DNA of 64,000 nucleotides from QYOJ01 sp964642545. Lineage in GTDB: Bacteria > Bacteroidota > Bacteroidia > Bacteroidales > FEN-979. The stretch spans positions 14,162-78,161 of the forward strand of contig CAZXQU010000004.1 in the NCBI GenBank assembly GCA_964642545.1. The letters are read 5' to 3'. The stretch's first letter is position 1. Every line of letters starts with the position of its first letter. A program made the translations under genes and the position numbers. This document shows positions 43,071-51,354 of this stretch, one piece after another. The notes under the pieces are model-generated. The model saw nothing but the letters and a program-made list of their open reading frames with translations. It searched no databases and had not been told where the DNA came from.

Positions 43071-44186
43071 TCAATGATCCATGTAACTCATTTCGTCCTG
43101 GATACCATTTTCGAAATTGGTTTTCTGTTCCGTTATATTTGAGAAATCTTCCAGTTTCGGGGGGAATTTCCCGTTCTTATTCTCTTCGATGATGAGGTTC
43201 ACGTTGTTGACAGGGATAGCCATCAGATTGTGAGGATCTTTGCTGTAGGAGTACCACATCAGCTTGTTGAAGATGTCGGTTTTTTGATGGATCGCATCGC
43301 CTTTTTTTGTCTTCAGAACTGTTTCATTGCTGGGAAAATCCTTCAGGGCATCCAGGTAGACCTCATATTCATAGTTGAGGCAACACTTCAGCTTGCTGCA
43401 TTGTCCGGCCAACTTCTGAGGGTTGAGTGAAAGTTGCTGAACACGGGCAGCCTGAGTTGTTACCGAATGGAACTGATTCATCCAGGTGGAGCAACAGAGT
43501 TCTCTCCCACACGACCCGATACCCCCTAAACGGCTGGCTTCCTGACGGGCACCAATCTGACGCATCTCAATCCGCACCTTGAATTCATCGGCAAGCAGTT
43601 TTATCAGCTCCCTGAAGTCGACACGGTCATCGGCAGTATAATAAAAGATCGCTTTTGTATGGTCCCCCTGGAACTCCACATCGTTGATCTTCATCGAAAG
43701 GCCAAGTTGTTCGGCGATTTTGCGCGACCGGTACATGGTAGAGGTCTCCAGATCAACTGCTGTGATCCATTTCTCTACATCGGTGATGCGTGCTTTGCGG
43801 TAAATCTTTCTGATCTCATCGGAAGCCGCATTGATGCCTTTGGCCCTGAGCTGCATCCTTACAATATCACCTGCCATGGAGACGATGCCAACATCGTGAC
43901 CTGGAGAGGCCTCTACGGCAACAATATCCCCCACCTCAAGGGTCATTTCGGGAGTAAGGCGGAAAAAATCTTTCCGGCTGTTCTTAAATCTTACCTCCAC
44001 TATATCAAAGAGAACATGTCCTGTTGGGATCGGAATATTTTCAAGCCAGTCGAAGGTATCGAATTTGCTGCAACGGTGCTTGTAGATATGGTCATTCTTC
44101 TGGCCTGCCCGGGGAGGTTCGCAACAGCCCCGGCTCAGAAAAGGATTCTCTACAGGTTTCGTCGATTTTATTTCGTTTTCTTCCAT
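43071..44186 (-). CDS. ricT: PSP1 domain protein, RicT-like
   Basis: This protein of about 371 residues carries the PSP1 C-terminal domain with the Cys-rich CGRELCCSTW and KLKCCLNYEY segments typical of RicT/YaaT, where the cysteines bind an Fe-S cluster. In Bacillus, RicT is part of the Y-complex acting on RNase Y; the role in Bacteroidota is not settled. Start: ATG 44186 is preferred over GTG 44189. A minus-strand -7 box TACCTTTG at 44204-44211 precedes it by about 18 bases. Downstream come gldH and mrcA. Confidence 0.87.
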   Translation of the reverse strand: MEENEIKSTKPVENPFLSRGCCEPPRAGQKNDHIYKHRCSKFDTFDWLENIPIPTGHVLFDIVEVRFKNSRKDFFRLTPEMTLEVGDIVAVEASPGHDVGIVSMAGDIVRMQLRAKGINAASDEIRKIYRKARITDVEKWITAVDLETSTMYRSRKIAEQLGLSMKINDVEFQGDHTKAIFYYTADDRVDFRELIKLLADEFKVRIEMRQIGARQEASRLGGIGSCGRELCCSTWMNQFHSVTTQAARVQQLSLNPQKLAGQCSKLKCCLNYEYEVYLDALKDFPSNETVLKTKKGDAIHQKTDIFNKLMWYSYSKDPHNLMAIPVNNVNLIIEENKNGKFPPKLEDFSNITEQKTNFENGIQDEMSYMDH

Positions 44187-44203
44187 CACAGTGAGCGTGG
44201 AGG

Positions 44204-44211
44204 CAAAGGTA
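44204..44211 (-). promoter_or_regulatory. Putative -7 box (TACCTTTG) for ricT-gldH-mrcA
   Basis: The plus strand reads CAAAGGTA. It matches TAnnTTTG on the minus strand and lies in the 51-bp gap between holB and ricT, so ricT may have its own promoter besides read-through from holB. Confidence 0.45.
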
Positions 44212-44240
44212 CAAAAAAAAGGATATTGAGAGAGGGGATG

Positions 44241-45359
44241 TTAACCTTTGAACAAAGCAGTAATTTTCAGCGACATGTCGAGAAAGAGGGTAGGGGTATG
44301 TGCGTTTCGTTCGATGTGGAATATCGCGGTATTGAAGAGGTTATAAAATGCCGGAAGCCTTTCCTGGGTGAGGAATGGCGAAAATTTACCAATGAACTTC
44401 GTCTCCTCTGCGCCGTCATCTTGCGGAGTCGTGATATCATGCGTCAGCAGGGAGACCTGGCTGGCAATATGGAGGCCATAGAAAAGCAGGCTCTTCTGTT
44501 TCTCGCGACCGATCTTGCCGGTCTCGTTGGCAAAGGCGATCATCTCGGGGACATTACCCGAAAAGCAGAAACGCATCCAGTTCCGGAAGGTCACAAAGTG
44601 GAGCTGGTTCTCCTCTGTGGTTCCGCTCTCCTCTTTAATTGCCTTGAATTTGTGGGCTTCAGCATCAGGGATTCGGGGAAACCGAACAGGAAGGCAGCGC
44701 GACAGGATGGTGGAGATCACATGGTCGGGGTTGTCGGAGACCAGCAGAAAGAGGGTTTTTTCGGGCGGTTCCTCCAGGATCTTCAGCAGCTTGGGTGCGG
44801 CGGCATAGGTGAGCTTCTCAATCATCCAGATGATCACCACCTTGTATTCCGATTCGTAACTCTTATAGCCCAGGATCCGGTTGATCTCGGCGGCATCTTC
44901 GGTATAGATTGTTCCCTGTTTGTTTTCGATACCGATAAAGTCGTACCATTCGGGTAGTGAAACATGGTAATTGTGGCTCAGCAGGAATTCTCTCCATTCG
45001 CTGATATAGTGTTTGCTGGAAGGCTTTGAAGGCACCCGTATTGAGGTGGCAACAGGAAAGAAAAAATGAAGGTCGGGGTGGGCGAGTTTCTGATACTGGA
45101 CACAGGATGGGCAGATGCCGCAGGAATCAACCCCTAAATCCCCTGAAGGGGACTTGCTCCCCTCTCCTTGAGGAGAGGGGTTGGGGGTGAGGTGGGGGTG
45201 CTGGCAGTTGATCAGCTGTGCATAGGCGATCGCCAGCGCCAGCTTTCCCGATCCTTCGGGTCCGTAAAAGAGCTGGGCATGACTTACGCGCTGGTCCTCA
45301 ATGGTTTGAATCAGCTTGTGTTTGATAACCGGATCGGCAGGGATATCGGAGAATTTCAT
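44241..45359 (-). CDS. holB: DNA polymerase III delta' subunit, with in-frame repeat insertion
   Basis: HolB is a clamp-loader AAA+ subunit. The 372-residue protein has HAQLFYGPEGSGKLALAIAYA (P-loop-like), the zinc-module cysteines CGICPSC, and sensor-1-type block LLKILEEPPEKTLFLLVSD with SRC at ILSRCLPVRFP. Residues about 55-77 (…NPSPQGEGSKSPSGDLGV) are a palindromic element inserted between the first zinc-ligand region (INC) and CGICPSC, which lengthens that loop without breaking the frame. The rest looks normal. Confidence 0.9.
   Translation of the reverse strand: MKFSDIPADPVIKHKLIQTIEDQRVSHAQLFYGPEGSGKLALAIAYAQLINCQHPHLTPNPSPQGEGSKSPSGDLGVDSCGICPSCVQYQKLAHPDLHFFFPVATSIRVPSKPSSKHYISEWREFLLSHNYHVSLPEWYDFIGIENKQGTIYTEDAAEINRILGYKSYESEYKVVIIWMIEKLTYAAAPKLLKILEEPPEKTLFLLVSDNPDHVISTILSRCLPVRFPRIPDAEAHKFKAIKEESGTTEENQLHFVTFRNWMRFCFSGNVPEMIAFANETGKIGREKQKSLLFYGLHIASQVSLLTHDITTPQDDGAEETKFIGKFSPFLTQERLPAFYNLFNTAIFHIERNAHTPTLFLDMSLKITALFKG
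45131..45190 (-). repeat. Palindromic element inside holB
   Basis: On the plus strand it reads CCCCTAAATCCCCTGAAGGG, then GACTTGC and hairpin CCCCTCTCCTTGAGGAGAGGGG, ending TTGGGGGTG. In the holB direction it is translated …EGSKSPSGDLGV, the same frame and orientation as in murF-alr and the GT2 gene. Confidence 0.88.
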
Positions 45360-45366
45360 GACAAGG

Positions 45367-45374
45367 CAAAGGTA
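45367..45374 (-). promoter_or_regulatory. Putative -7 box (TACCTTTG) for holB
   Basis: Plus-strand CAAAGGTA, 8 bases before the holB start codon on the minus strand. The leader would be very short; no -33 box is evident. Confidence 0.4.
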
Positions 45375-45416
45375 AGAAAATAGTTCCTCCGCAGGAACAA
45401 CCTGAACCCCCGTTAA

Positions 45417-45503
45417 CCCCTAAATCCCCTAAAGGGGACTTGCTCCCCCCTCTGGGGGGATATTCCTGCGAAGCAGAGTAAGCCCCCTTTAGGGGGTTTG
45501 GGG
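45417..45503. repeat. Full nested palindromic element between sdhB and holB
   Basis: Left arm CCCCTAAATCCCCTAAAGGG, hairpin TCCCCCCTCTGGGGGGA, hairpin CTGC-GAA-GCAG, and right arm with CCCCCTTTAGGGGG then TTTGGGGG. The arms also pair with each other, so the 87 bp can form a cloverleaf of four hairpins. This is the intergenic reference copy. Confidence 0.92.
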
Positions 45504-45524
45504 GCAAAAATGGGAGTTTGGGAG

Positions 45525-46265
45525 TTAGATGACCTTCGCGCAGATGAATTCGCGGTTCATGCGGGCGATGTTGGAGCGGGAAATCAGCTTCGGACATTCG
45601 GCTTCACAGGCATAGGTGTTGGTGCAGTTACCAAAACCCAGCTCATCCATTTTGGCTACCATTTTCTTCACCCGGTCTTTTGCCTCTATTTTTCCCTGTG
45701 GGAGTAAAGCGAACTGCGAGACTTTGGCCGAGACGAAGAGCATGGCCGAGGCATTTTTACAAGCAGCTACACAGGCGCCACAACCGATGCAGGAAGCTGC
45801 GTCCATCGACAAGTCAGACTCAACCTTCCCGATGAGGATGCTGTTGGCGTCGGGGGTACCCCCCGTATGAGCCGAAATATACCCTCCCTCCTGGATGATT
45901 TTGTCGAACGCAGTACGGTCGATAATCAGGTCTTTGATCACCGGGAACGGCTTGGCACGCCAGGGCTCGATGATAATTGTATCCCCGTCTTTAAACTTTC
46001 GCATGTGGAGCTGGCAGGTGGTGACGGCATCATCAGGACCGTGGGGACGTCCATTGATATAGAGACTGCACATCCCACAGATGCCTTCGCGGCAATCGTG
46101 GTCAAACGCAACCGGCTCTTCGTCCTTGTTGATCAACTGCTCGTTTAAAATGTCGAGCATCTCCAGGAAGGAGCAGTTGGGGGAGATCTCGTCAAGGTTA
46201 TAGGTAACAAACCTGCCTTTGGCTTTGGCGTTTTCTTGTCTCCAGATCTTCAGCGTAAGTTTCAT
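45525..46265 (-). CDS. sdhB: Succinate dehydrogenase/fumarate reductase iron-sulfur subunit
   Basis: The 246-residue subunit has the [2Fe-2S] motif CREGICGMCSLYINGRPHG, then CIGCGACVAACK and a C-terminal NTYACEAECPK for the [4Fe-4S] and [3Fe-4S] clusters. It transfers electrons between the flavoprotein and menaquinone. It is the last gene of an sdhC-sdhA-sdhB set. The start ATG at 46265 directly follows a heptad array that forms its leader. Confidence 0.94.
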   Translation of the reverse strand: MKLTLKIWRQENAKAKGRFVTYNLDEISPNCSFLEMLDILNEQLINKDEEPVAFDHDCREGICGMCSLYINGRPHGPDDAVTTCQLHMRKFKDGDTIIIEPWRAKPFPVIKDLIIDRTAFDKIIQEGGYISAHTGGTPDANSILIGKVESDLSMDAASCIGCGACVAACKNASAMLFVSAKVSQFALLPQGKIEAKDRVKKMVAKMDELGFGNCTNTYACEAECPKLISRSNIARMNREFICAKVI

Positions 46266-46269
46266 ATGG

Positions 46270-46311
46270 TAATTCCTAATTCGTAATTCCTAATTCCTAA
46301 TTCGTAATTAT
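46270..46311. repeat. 7-bp tandem array in the sdhA-sdhB gap, word TAATTCS
   Basis: Six heptamers in register: TAATTCC, TAATTCG, TAATTCC, TAATTCC, TAATTCG, TAATTAT. The array fills almost the whole 42-bp gap between the sdhA stop and the sdhB ATG, so it is transcribed as the sdhB leader. Confidence 0.9.
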
Positions 46312-48245
46312 TTATACACCCTCTGTTTCACCTCAATCTCCTCATAAACAAGAGGCTCTTTATGCATCACGAAGTCGCCGGGGCCTTTGTATTCCCAGGC
46401 AGCTACGTACATGTAGTCTTTGTCGTTACGGAGGCATTCGCCCTCATCGGTGCGGTACTCCTCCCTGAAATGGCCGCCACAGCTTTCGTTCCGCTCCAGG
46501 GCATCCATCGCCATCAACTCGCCGAGCTCGAGGAAGTCGGCAACCCGACTGGCTTTCTCGAGCTCAACATTGAAGTCGTCGATCTTGCCGGGGATCTTCA
46601 CATCTTTCCAAAATTCGGCCCGCAGCTTGCGGATCTCTTCGATGGCCAGATTCAGCCCTTCGGCATTGCGGCCCATCCCCACGTTGTCCCACATGATCTT
46701 TCCAAGGGCTTTGTGAAAATGGTCAACCGACTTCGTCCCCTTGATAGCTATCAACTTCTCGAGCCGATCTTTCACCTCCTTCTCGGTCTGAACAAACTCC
46801 TCCTTTTCGGTTGAGATCCGGGCCACCTTGATCTGGTCGGCCAGGTACTCCTGGATGGTATAAGGAAGAACGAAATAACCGTCGGCCAGTCCCTGCATCA
46901 GTGCGGAGGCTCCCAGGCGGTTGGCTCCGTGGTCGGAGAAGTTGGCTTCGCCAGCTACAAAGAGCCCTTTGACGGTACTCATCAGTTCATAGTTAACCCA
47001 GATGCCGCCCATGGTATAGTGTACTGCCGGGAAGATCATCATCGGGGTCTCATAGGGATTCTCATCCACAATCTTTTCATACATCTGGAAGAGGTTCCCG
47101 TAACGCTCTTCGATCACATGTTTTCCGAGGCGTTTGATGGCATCGGCAAAATCGAGGTAGACAGCCAGGCCGGTGTCACCTACACCATAGCCGGCATCGC
47201 ACCGCTCTTTTGCAGCCCGCGACGCAACATCGCGTGGCACGAGATTCCCGAAAGCGGGATACCTACGTTCGAGGAAATAGTCGCGGTCCTCTTCCTTGAT
47301 GGATTTGGGTTTTATCTCACCTTTCTGGATCTTTTCGGCATCCTCCTTGTTCTTGGGCACCCAGATCCGGCCGTCGTTGCGGAGAGATTCGCTCATCAGC
47401 GTAAGCTTCGACTGGTAGTCGCCGTGCACAGGGATGCAGGTGGGGTGGATCTGTGTAAACGATGGGTTGGCGAAAAAAGCGCCTTTCTTGAAAGCCTGCC
47501 AGACTGCGCTGGAGTTGGATCCCATGGCGTTGGTCGAGAGGTAGAAGACATTTCCGTAACCGCCGGATGCCACCACCACGGCATGTCCGAAATGCCGCTC
47601 CAGCTCGCCGCTGATAAGGTTCCGGGCGATGATGCCACGGGCTCTTCCGTCGATCATAACCACATCCATCATCTCGTGGCGGTTGTACATCTCCACTTTT
47701 CCCAGCTTGATCTGGCGGCTCAGGGCGCCATAAGCACCCAACAGCAGCTGCTGGCCGGTTTGTCCGCGGGCATAGAAGGTGCGGGAGACGAGAGCGCCTC
47801 CAAAGGAGCGGTTGTCGAGCATCCCATTGTACTCCCTGGCAAAGGGGATTCCCTGGGCCACACACTGGTCGATGATGTTGTTGCTCACCTCGGACAGCCT
47901 GTAAACATTGGCTTCGCGGGAGCGGTAGTCACCACCTTTAACAGTATCGTAGAAGAGGCGGTAGATGCTATCGCCGTCGTTCGGATAGTTCTTTGCTGCG
48001 TTGATCCCTCCCTGGGCGGCGATGCTGTGGGCACGCCGCGGAGAATCCTGGTAACAGAAGATTTTCACATTGAATCCCAGCTCTGCGAGAGATGCTGCTG
48101 CTGAGGCTCCGGCCAGGCCGGTTCCTACTACGATCACATCCAGCTTGCGCTTGTTTGCCGGGTTTACAAGGTTTTGGTGCGCTTTGTAATGGGTCCACTT
48201 TTCTGCCACCGGGCCCTGCGGTATCTTTGAATTTAATTCTGTCAT
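46308..48245 (-). CDS. sdhA: Succinate dehydrogenase/fumarate reductase flavoprotein subunit
   Basis: The 645-residue flavoprotein has the FAD-binding VVGTGLAGASAAASLAELG, RRAHSIAAQGGINAA (His73, covalent FAD site), the substrate-site QIHPTCIPVHG, and YTMGGIWVNYELM. Length and order are typical of Bacteroidota fumarate reductase-type enzymes with a single b-type cytochrome subunit. It starts 5 bp after sdhC ends. Confidence 0.95.
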   Translation of the reverse strand: MTELNSKIPQGPVAEKWTHYKAHQNLVNPANKRKLDVIVVGTGLAGASAAASLAELGFNVKIFCYQDSPRRAHSIAAQGGINAAKNYPNDGDSIYRLFYDTVKGGDYRSREANVYRLSEVSNNIIDQCVAQGIPFAREYNGMLDNRSFGGALVSRTFYARGQTGQQLLLGAYGALSRQIKLGKVEMYNRHEMMDVVMIDGRARGIIARNLISGELERHFGHAVVVASGGYGNVFYLSTNAMGSNSSAVWQAFKKGAFFANPSFTQIHPTCIPVHGDYQSKLTLMSESLRNDGRIWVPKNKEDAEKIQKGEIKPKSIKEEDRDYFLERRYPAFGNLVPRDVASRAAKERCDAGYGVGDTGLAVYLDFADAIKRLGKHVIEERYGNLFQMYEKIVDENPYETPMMIFPAVHYTMGGIWVNYELMSTVKGLFVAGEANFSDHGANRLGASALMQGLADGYFVLPYTIQEYLADQIKVARISTEKEEFVQTEKEVKDRLEKLIAIKGTKSVDHFHKALGKIMWDNVGMGRNAEGLNLAIEEIRKLRAEFWKDVKIPGKIDDFNVELEKASRVADFLELGELMAMDALERNESCGGHFREEYRTDEGECLRNDKDYMYVAAWEYKGPGDFVMHKEPLVYEEIEVKQRVYK

Positions 48246-48250
48246 GATGC

Positions 48251-48925
48251 CTAACTGAAGATTAAAAAATAGAGAGGTATGATCATGTATCCCAGCGGGA
48301 CCACAATCGAAAAAACCGTTCCGAACCCCTGGATCCAGGGGGTGTATGTCTTGTGCTCCAGCCCCAGTGTTTGAAAAGCTGCCCCAAAAGCATGGTTCAG
48401 GTGAAACGCCAGCACTACCATCAGCACCAGGTAGAGGAAGGCATAGAATGGCTGCATAAAGAGCCAGCGGGCGGTCTCATAAAAGTCGGGCTCACCCCCC
48501 TCGAGCAGCGGTAACGGGCTCTCGACAAATCCTAGCTTGATGAAATAGAAGTTCATGAAATGGATGATCAGGAAGATCAGGACGATGCCTCCGGTATAGA
48601 TCATATACTTGCTGAGGAATGGTGTGGTGGATTTGTTGCTGACCTTGTATTGTATGGGTCGCGATATCCAGTTCTTCACCTGAAGGATGATTCCCAGGAT
48701 GATATGAACGACAAACCCTCCAAAAAGTACGATCTCAAAGACCTTGACAATATAGTTGGTTCCCATGAAATGGGCCGCTGCATGAAACCATTCACCTCCG
48801 TCGGAACGCAGGAGACAGAGGTTGATTCCAAGATGTACCACCAGGAACACCATCAGGAACAAACCCAGTAGTGCCATCCATATCTTTTTGGTGATGGATG
48901 AGAAATGAAGGAAAGATGAATTCAT
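48251..48925 (-). CDS. sdhC: Succinate dehydrogenase cytochrome b558 subunit
   Basis: From ATG 48925 the protein (224 residues, counting from MNSSFLHFSSITKKIWMALL) has five hydrophobic segments with histidines such as FLVVHLG and FLIIHFMNF that fit heme b ligands of the b558-type anchor. The frame is open upstream with a TTG at 48955, but that codon overlaps the -7-like box TAAATTTG (minus strand, plus 48953-48960), so I take the ATG. It anchors SdhAB to the membrane and reacts with menaquinone. Confidence 0.9.
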   Translation of the reverse strand: MNSSFLHFSSITKKIWMALLGLFLMVFLVVHLGINLCLLRSDGGEWFHAAAHFMGTNYIVKVFEIVLFGGFVVHIILGIILQVKNWISRPIQYKVSNKSTTPFLSKYMIYTGGIVLIFLIIHFMNFYFIKLGFVESPLPLLEGGEPDFYETARWLFMQPFYAFLYLVLMVVLAFHLNHAFGAAFQTLGLEHKTYTPWIQGFGTVFSIVVPLGYMIIPLYFLIFS

Positions 48926-48952
48926 TGATGTAGGATTATTAGAGATGATGAA

Positions 48953-48960
48953 CAAATTTA
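48953..48960 (-). promoter_or_regulatory. Putative -7 box (TAAATTTG) for sdhCAB
   Basis: It matches TAnnTTTG on the minus strand, 28 bases before the sdhC ATG at 48925. No -33 match is seen. Confidence 0.4.
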
Positions 48961-49026
48961 GATGATAATTTTTGTACCTTCGACACCTCGAACCTATTTT
49001 ATCAATATTTTAAATCAATCTAAATT

Positions 49027-50418
49027 ATGTTTCCATCAAGCATTTACAAAGACAGAAGAAACCGCCTGAAAAACGAAATTCAGGGTGGATTGATCTTTTT
49101 CCCCGGCAATCAGGAGGTTTCATTCAACTACCCAGCCAATACATATGCTTTTCGTCAGGACAGCACCTTCCTCTATTTTTTCGGTTTGGATCAGCCAGAT
49201 CTGGCTGGCATAATGGATCTTGACACCGGCAAGGATATCCTTTTTGGGAATGATATTGAGATTGGCGACATCATCTGGATGGGCAGGCAGCCCTCTATGA
49301 AAGATCGCGGCGAACAGATCGGCGTAGAGGAGACTCTTCCGATGAGCAAGCTGGCAGAGAATTTGCAGAACGCCCTTACATCCGGTCGAAAGATTCATTA
49401 TTTGCCACCCTACCGGGGGGAAACTGTGATTCAGATCTCGGAACTTCTTGGAATCCCTCTATCCGGTATCCAGAATCAGGCATCCGATGAGTTGATCAGA
49501 GGGGTTGTAAAACTTCGGATGAAAAAGGACCAGCTGGAGATCCAGGAGATGGAAAGCATGGTGGATGTTGCTTACCTGATGCACACAACGGCCATGAAAA
49601 TGGCCCGGCCCGGAACCATCGAAAAAGAGATCGCCGGCACCATTGAAGGGATTGCTCTCTCTTATGGATGTGGTGTTTCGTTCCCGGTTATCCTTACCAT
49701 TAACGGACAAACGCTCCACAACCATTACCACGGTAATATGCTGGTACAAGACAAGATGCTGGTCATCGATGCCGGAGCCGAATCGGAATACCACTATGCC
49801 AGCGATATCACCCGAACCGTGCCTGTTGGCGGAGAGTTCTCACAACGACAAAGGGAGATCTACGACATCGTGCTAACGGCCAACATGGCTGCCATCGAGG
49901 CTGTCAAACCAGGAGTTCCTTTTCGCGATATCCATCTGATGGCGGGCAGGGTGATTGCCGGCGGACTCATCGATCTGGGGATCATGAAAGGGAATGCGGA
50001 TGATGCCGTTGCTGCCGGAGCGCATACGATGTTCTTCCCGCACGGACTGGGTCATCCGATTGGACTGGATGTGCACGACCTCGAAGGGGTGGGAGAGGGA
50101 TATATAGGCTACGACAACGAGATACAGCGCAGTAAGGAGTTCGGACTGGGGTTCCTGCGTTTTGGGCGGAGACTTCAGGAAAATTTTGTGATGACGATCG
50201 AACCGGGCCTCTATTTCATTCCCGAACTGATCGACATTTGGAAGGCCGAAGGCAAATACATGGATTTCATCAACTACGACGTGGTGGAGACCTACAAAGA
50301 TTTCGGCGGAATCCGAATTGAAGACGATGTGCTTGTCACCAACAAAGGATACCGGGTATTGGGCAAGCCCATTCCGAAGACAGTTGACGAGATAGAGGAA
50401 ATTATGAGGGTACCATAA
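49027..50418 (+). CDS. pepP: Xaa-Pro aminopeptidase (M24, aminopeptidase P family)
   Basis: The 463-residue protein has an N-terminal AMP_N domain (to about 125) and a pita-bread catalytic domain with metal ligands: MLVIDAGAESEYHYASDITR (two Asp), FFPHGLGHPIGLDVHD (His), MTIEPGLYF (Glu) and IRIEDDVLVT (Glu). It removes N-terminal residues before proline. The gene is divergent from sdhC. Its stop codon is directly followed by a palindromic repeat. Confidence 0.93.
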   Translation: MFPSSIYKDRRNRLKNEIQGGLIFFPGNQEVSFNYPANTYAFRQDSTFLYFFGLDQPDLAGIMDLDTGKDILFGNDIEIGDIIWMGRQPSMKDRGEQIGVEETLPMSKLAENLQNALTSGRKIHYLPPYRGETVIQISELLGIPLSGIQNQASDELIRGVVKLRMKKDQLEIQEMESMVDVAYLMHTTAMKMARPGTIEKEIAGTIEGIALSYGCGVSFPVILTINGQTLHNHYHGNMLVQDKMLVIDAGAESEYHYASDITRTVPVGGEFSQRQREIYDIVLTANMAAIEAVKPGVPFRDIHLMAGRVIAGGLIDLGIMKGNADDAVAAGAHTMFFPHGLGHPIGLDVHDLEGVGEGYIGYDNEIQRSKEFGLGFLRFGRRLQENFVMTIEPGLYFIPELIDIWKAEGKYMDFINYDVVETYKDFGGIRIEDDVLVTNKGYRVLGKPIPKTVDEIEEIMRVP

Positions 50419-50484
50419 CCCCTAAATCCGCGTTTGCTTCGCTTTGCGATTACCCCTAAATCCCCTAAAGGGGACTTGCTTCGC
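50419..50484. repeat. Partial palindromic element between pepP and the hydrolase gene
   Basis: Two copies of the CCCCTAAATCC arm (50419 and 50453), separated by a Ser/Arg-like GCTTCGC stem region, then CCTAAAGGGGACTTGCTTCGC. The right arm is missing; the element runs straight into a GCGAACA heptad array. Confidence 0.8.
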
Positions 50485-50517
50485 GAACAGCGAACAGCGA
50501 ACAGCGAACAGCGAATG
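50483..50517 (+). repeat. 7-bp tandem array, word GCGAACA, containing the hydrolase start codon
   Basis: Four perfect GCGAACA copies (50483-50510) and a fifth changed to GCGAATG, whose ATG is the start codon of the alpha/beta hydrolase. Confidence 0.9.
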
Positions 50518-51315
50518 AAATCGATTAAAATCCGCGGGAAAAAGATCACATTCACCGATACCGGTGAAGGTCCCTGTTTGGTTCTTCTCCATGGGTTTAC
50601 CGAATCATCAGCCATTTGGAACCGGTTTGTCCGAAAACTCTCTACTGAATTAAGGGTGCTGACGATTGACCTGCCCGGTTTCGGCCAGAGCGATTGCCTG
50701 GCTGAAGTCCACTCAATGGATTTAATGGCGGATATTGTTAAAAGAGTGCTTCTGAACAGGGGTGTCAGGCAGTGTGTGATGGCCGGTCACTCCATGGGCG
50801 GCTACGTGGTTCTTGCCTTTGCCCGTCTCTACCCAAAGATGCTGAAAGGGATTTGCCTGTTCCACTCCCATCCGTATGCCGATACGCTGGAAGGACGCAT
50901 AAATCGCGACAGGGCCATCGAAGTAGTAAAGGCCGACAAGTTCAACTTCATCCTGCAGTTCATTCCGACCCTCTTCCCCGATGGAACGGAAGAAAAATAC
51001 AAGAAGCAGATCGGCAAGCTTATCGCCGAAGCCTCAGGCCTCAGCAAAGAGGCGATCATTGCAGCCATGATCGGGATGAAGGAGCGGAAGGATGCCGTTG
51101 CAATCGTGAAAGACCTGAATATTCCGGTACTCTTTATCCTCGGGATGAAAGATACCAAGATCCCGACCCAACGTGCCGGAGAGATAATCCTCCTCCCGAA
51201 ACACTCCGAATCACTGATCCTACAGGATGTAGCACATATGGGGTTTTACGAAGCCCCAAAGGTGACCCTCGGGACGCTGGGAGATTTTACGGCAAGATGC
51301 TGGGGAACAAAATAG
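50515..51315 (+). CDS. Alpha/beta hydrolase
   Basis: From ATG 50515 the protein has 266 residues: oxyanion-hole segment VLLHGFTES, nucleophile elbow GHSMGGYV (Ser93), acid in LGMKDTKIP and His in VAHMGFYEAP. The frame is open further upstream (to 50434) through repeat DNA; I reject that part because it is made only of repeats. The substrate cannot be told. It is flanked on both sides by heptad arrays (GCGAACA before, AGCGAGA after). Confidence 0.85.
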   Translation: MKSIKIRGKKITFTDTGEGPCLVLLHGFTESSAIWNRFVRKLSTELRVLTIDLPGFGQSDCLAEVHSMDLMADIVKRVLLNRGVRQCVMAGHSMGGYVVLAFARLYPKMLKGICLFHSHPYADTLEGRINRDRAIEVVKADKFNFILQFIPTLFPDGTEEKYKKQIGKLIAEASGLSKEAIIAAMIGMKERKDAVAIVKDLNIPVLFILGMKDTKIPTQRAGEIILLPKHSESLILQDVAHMGFYEAPKVTLGTLGDFTARCWGTK

Positions 51316-51341
51316 CGAGAGGCGAGAAGCGAGAAGCTCAT
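51314..51341. repeat. 7-bp tandem array, word AGCGAGA, at the hydrolase stop
   Basis: AGCGAGA, GGCGAGA, AGCGAGA, AGCTCAT. The first copy overlaps the TAG stop of the hydrolase (51313-51315). It lies 13 bases before the nadD ATG. Confidence 0.8.
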
Positions 51342-51354
51342 TATACATGATTTC

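Noticed and set aside
43659..44957. 432-codon open frame on the plus strand
   Set aside because: It lies antisense to ricT and holB, both clear conserved genes; its translation shows no domain and crosses the gene boundary between them.
46929..48104. 391-codon open frame on the plus strand
   Set aside because: Antisense shadow of sdhA, whose FAD and substrate motifs are unmistakable.
50434..50514. N-terminal extension of the alpha/beta hydrolase
   Set aside because: It consists only of palindromic and heptad repeat DNA; the ATG at 50515 gives the normal hydrolase N-terminus.
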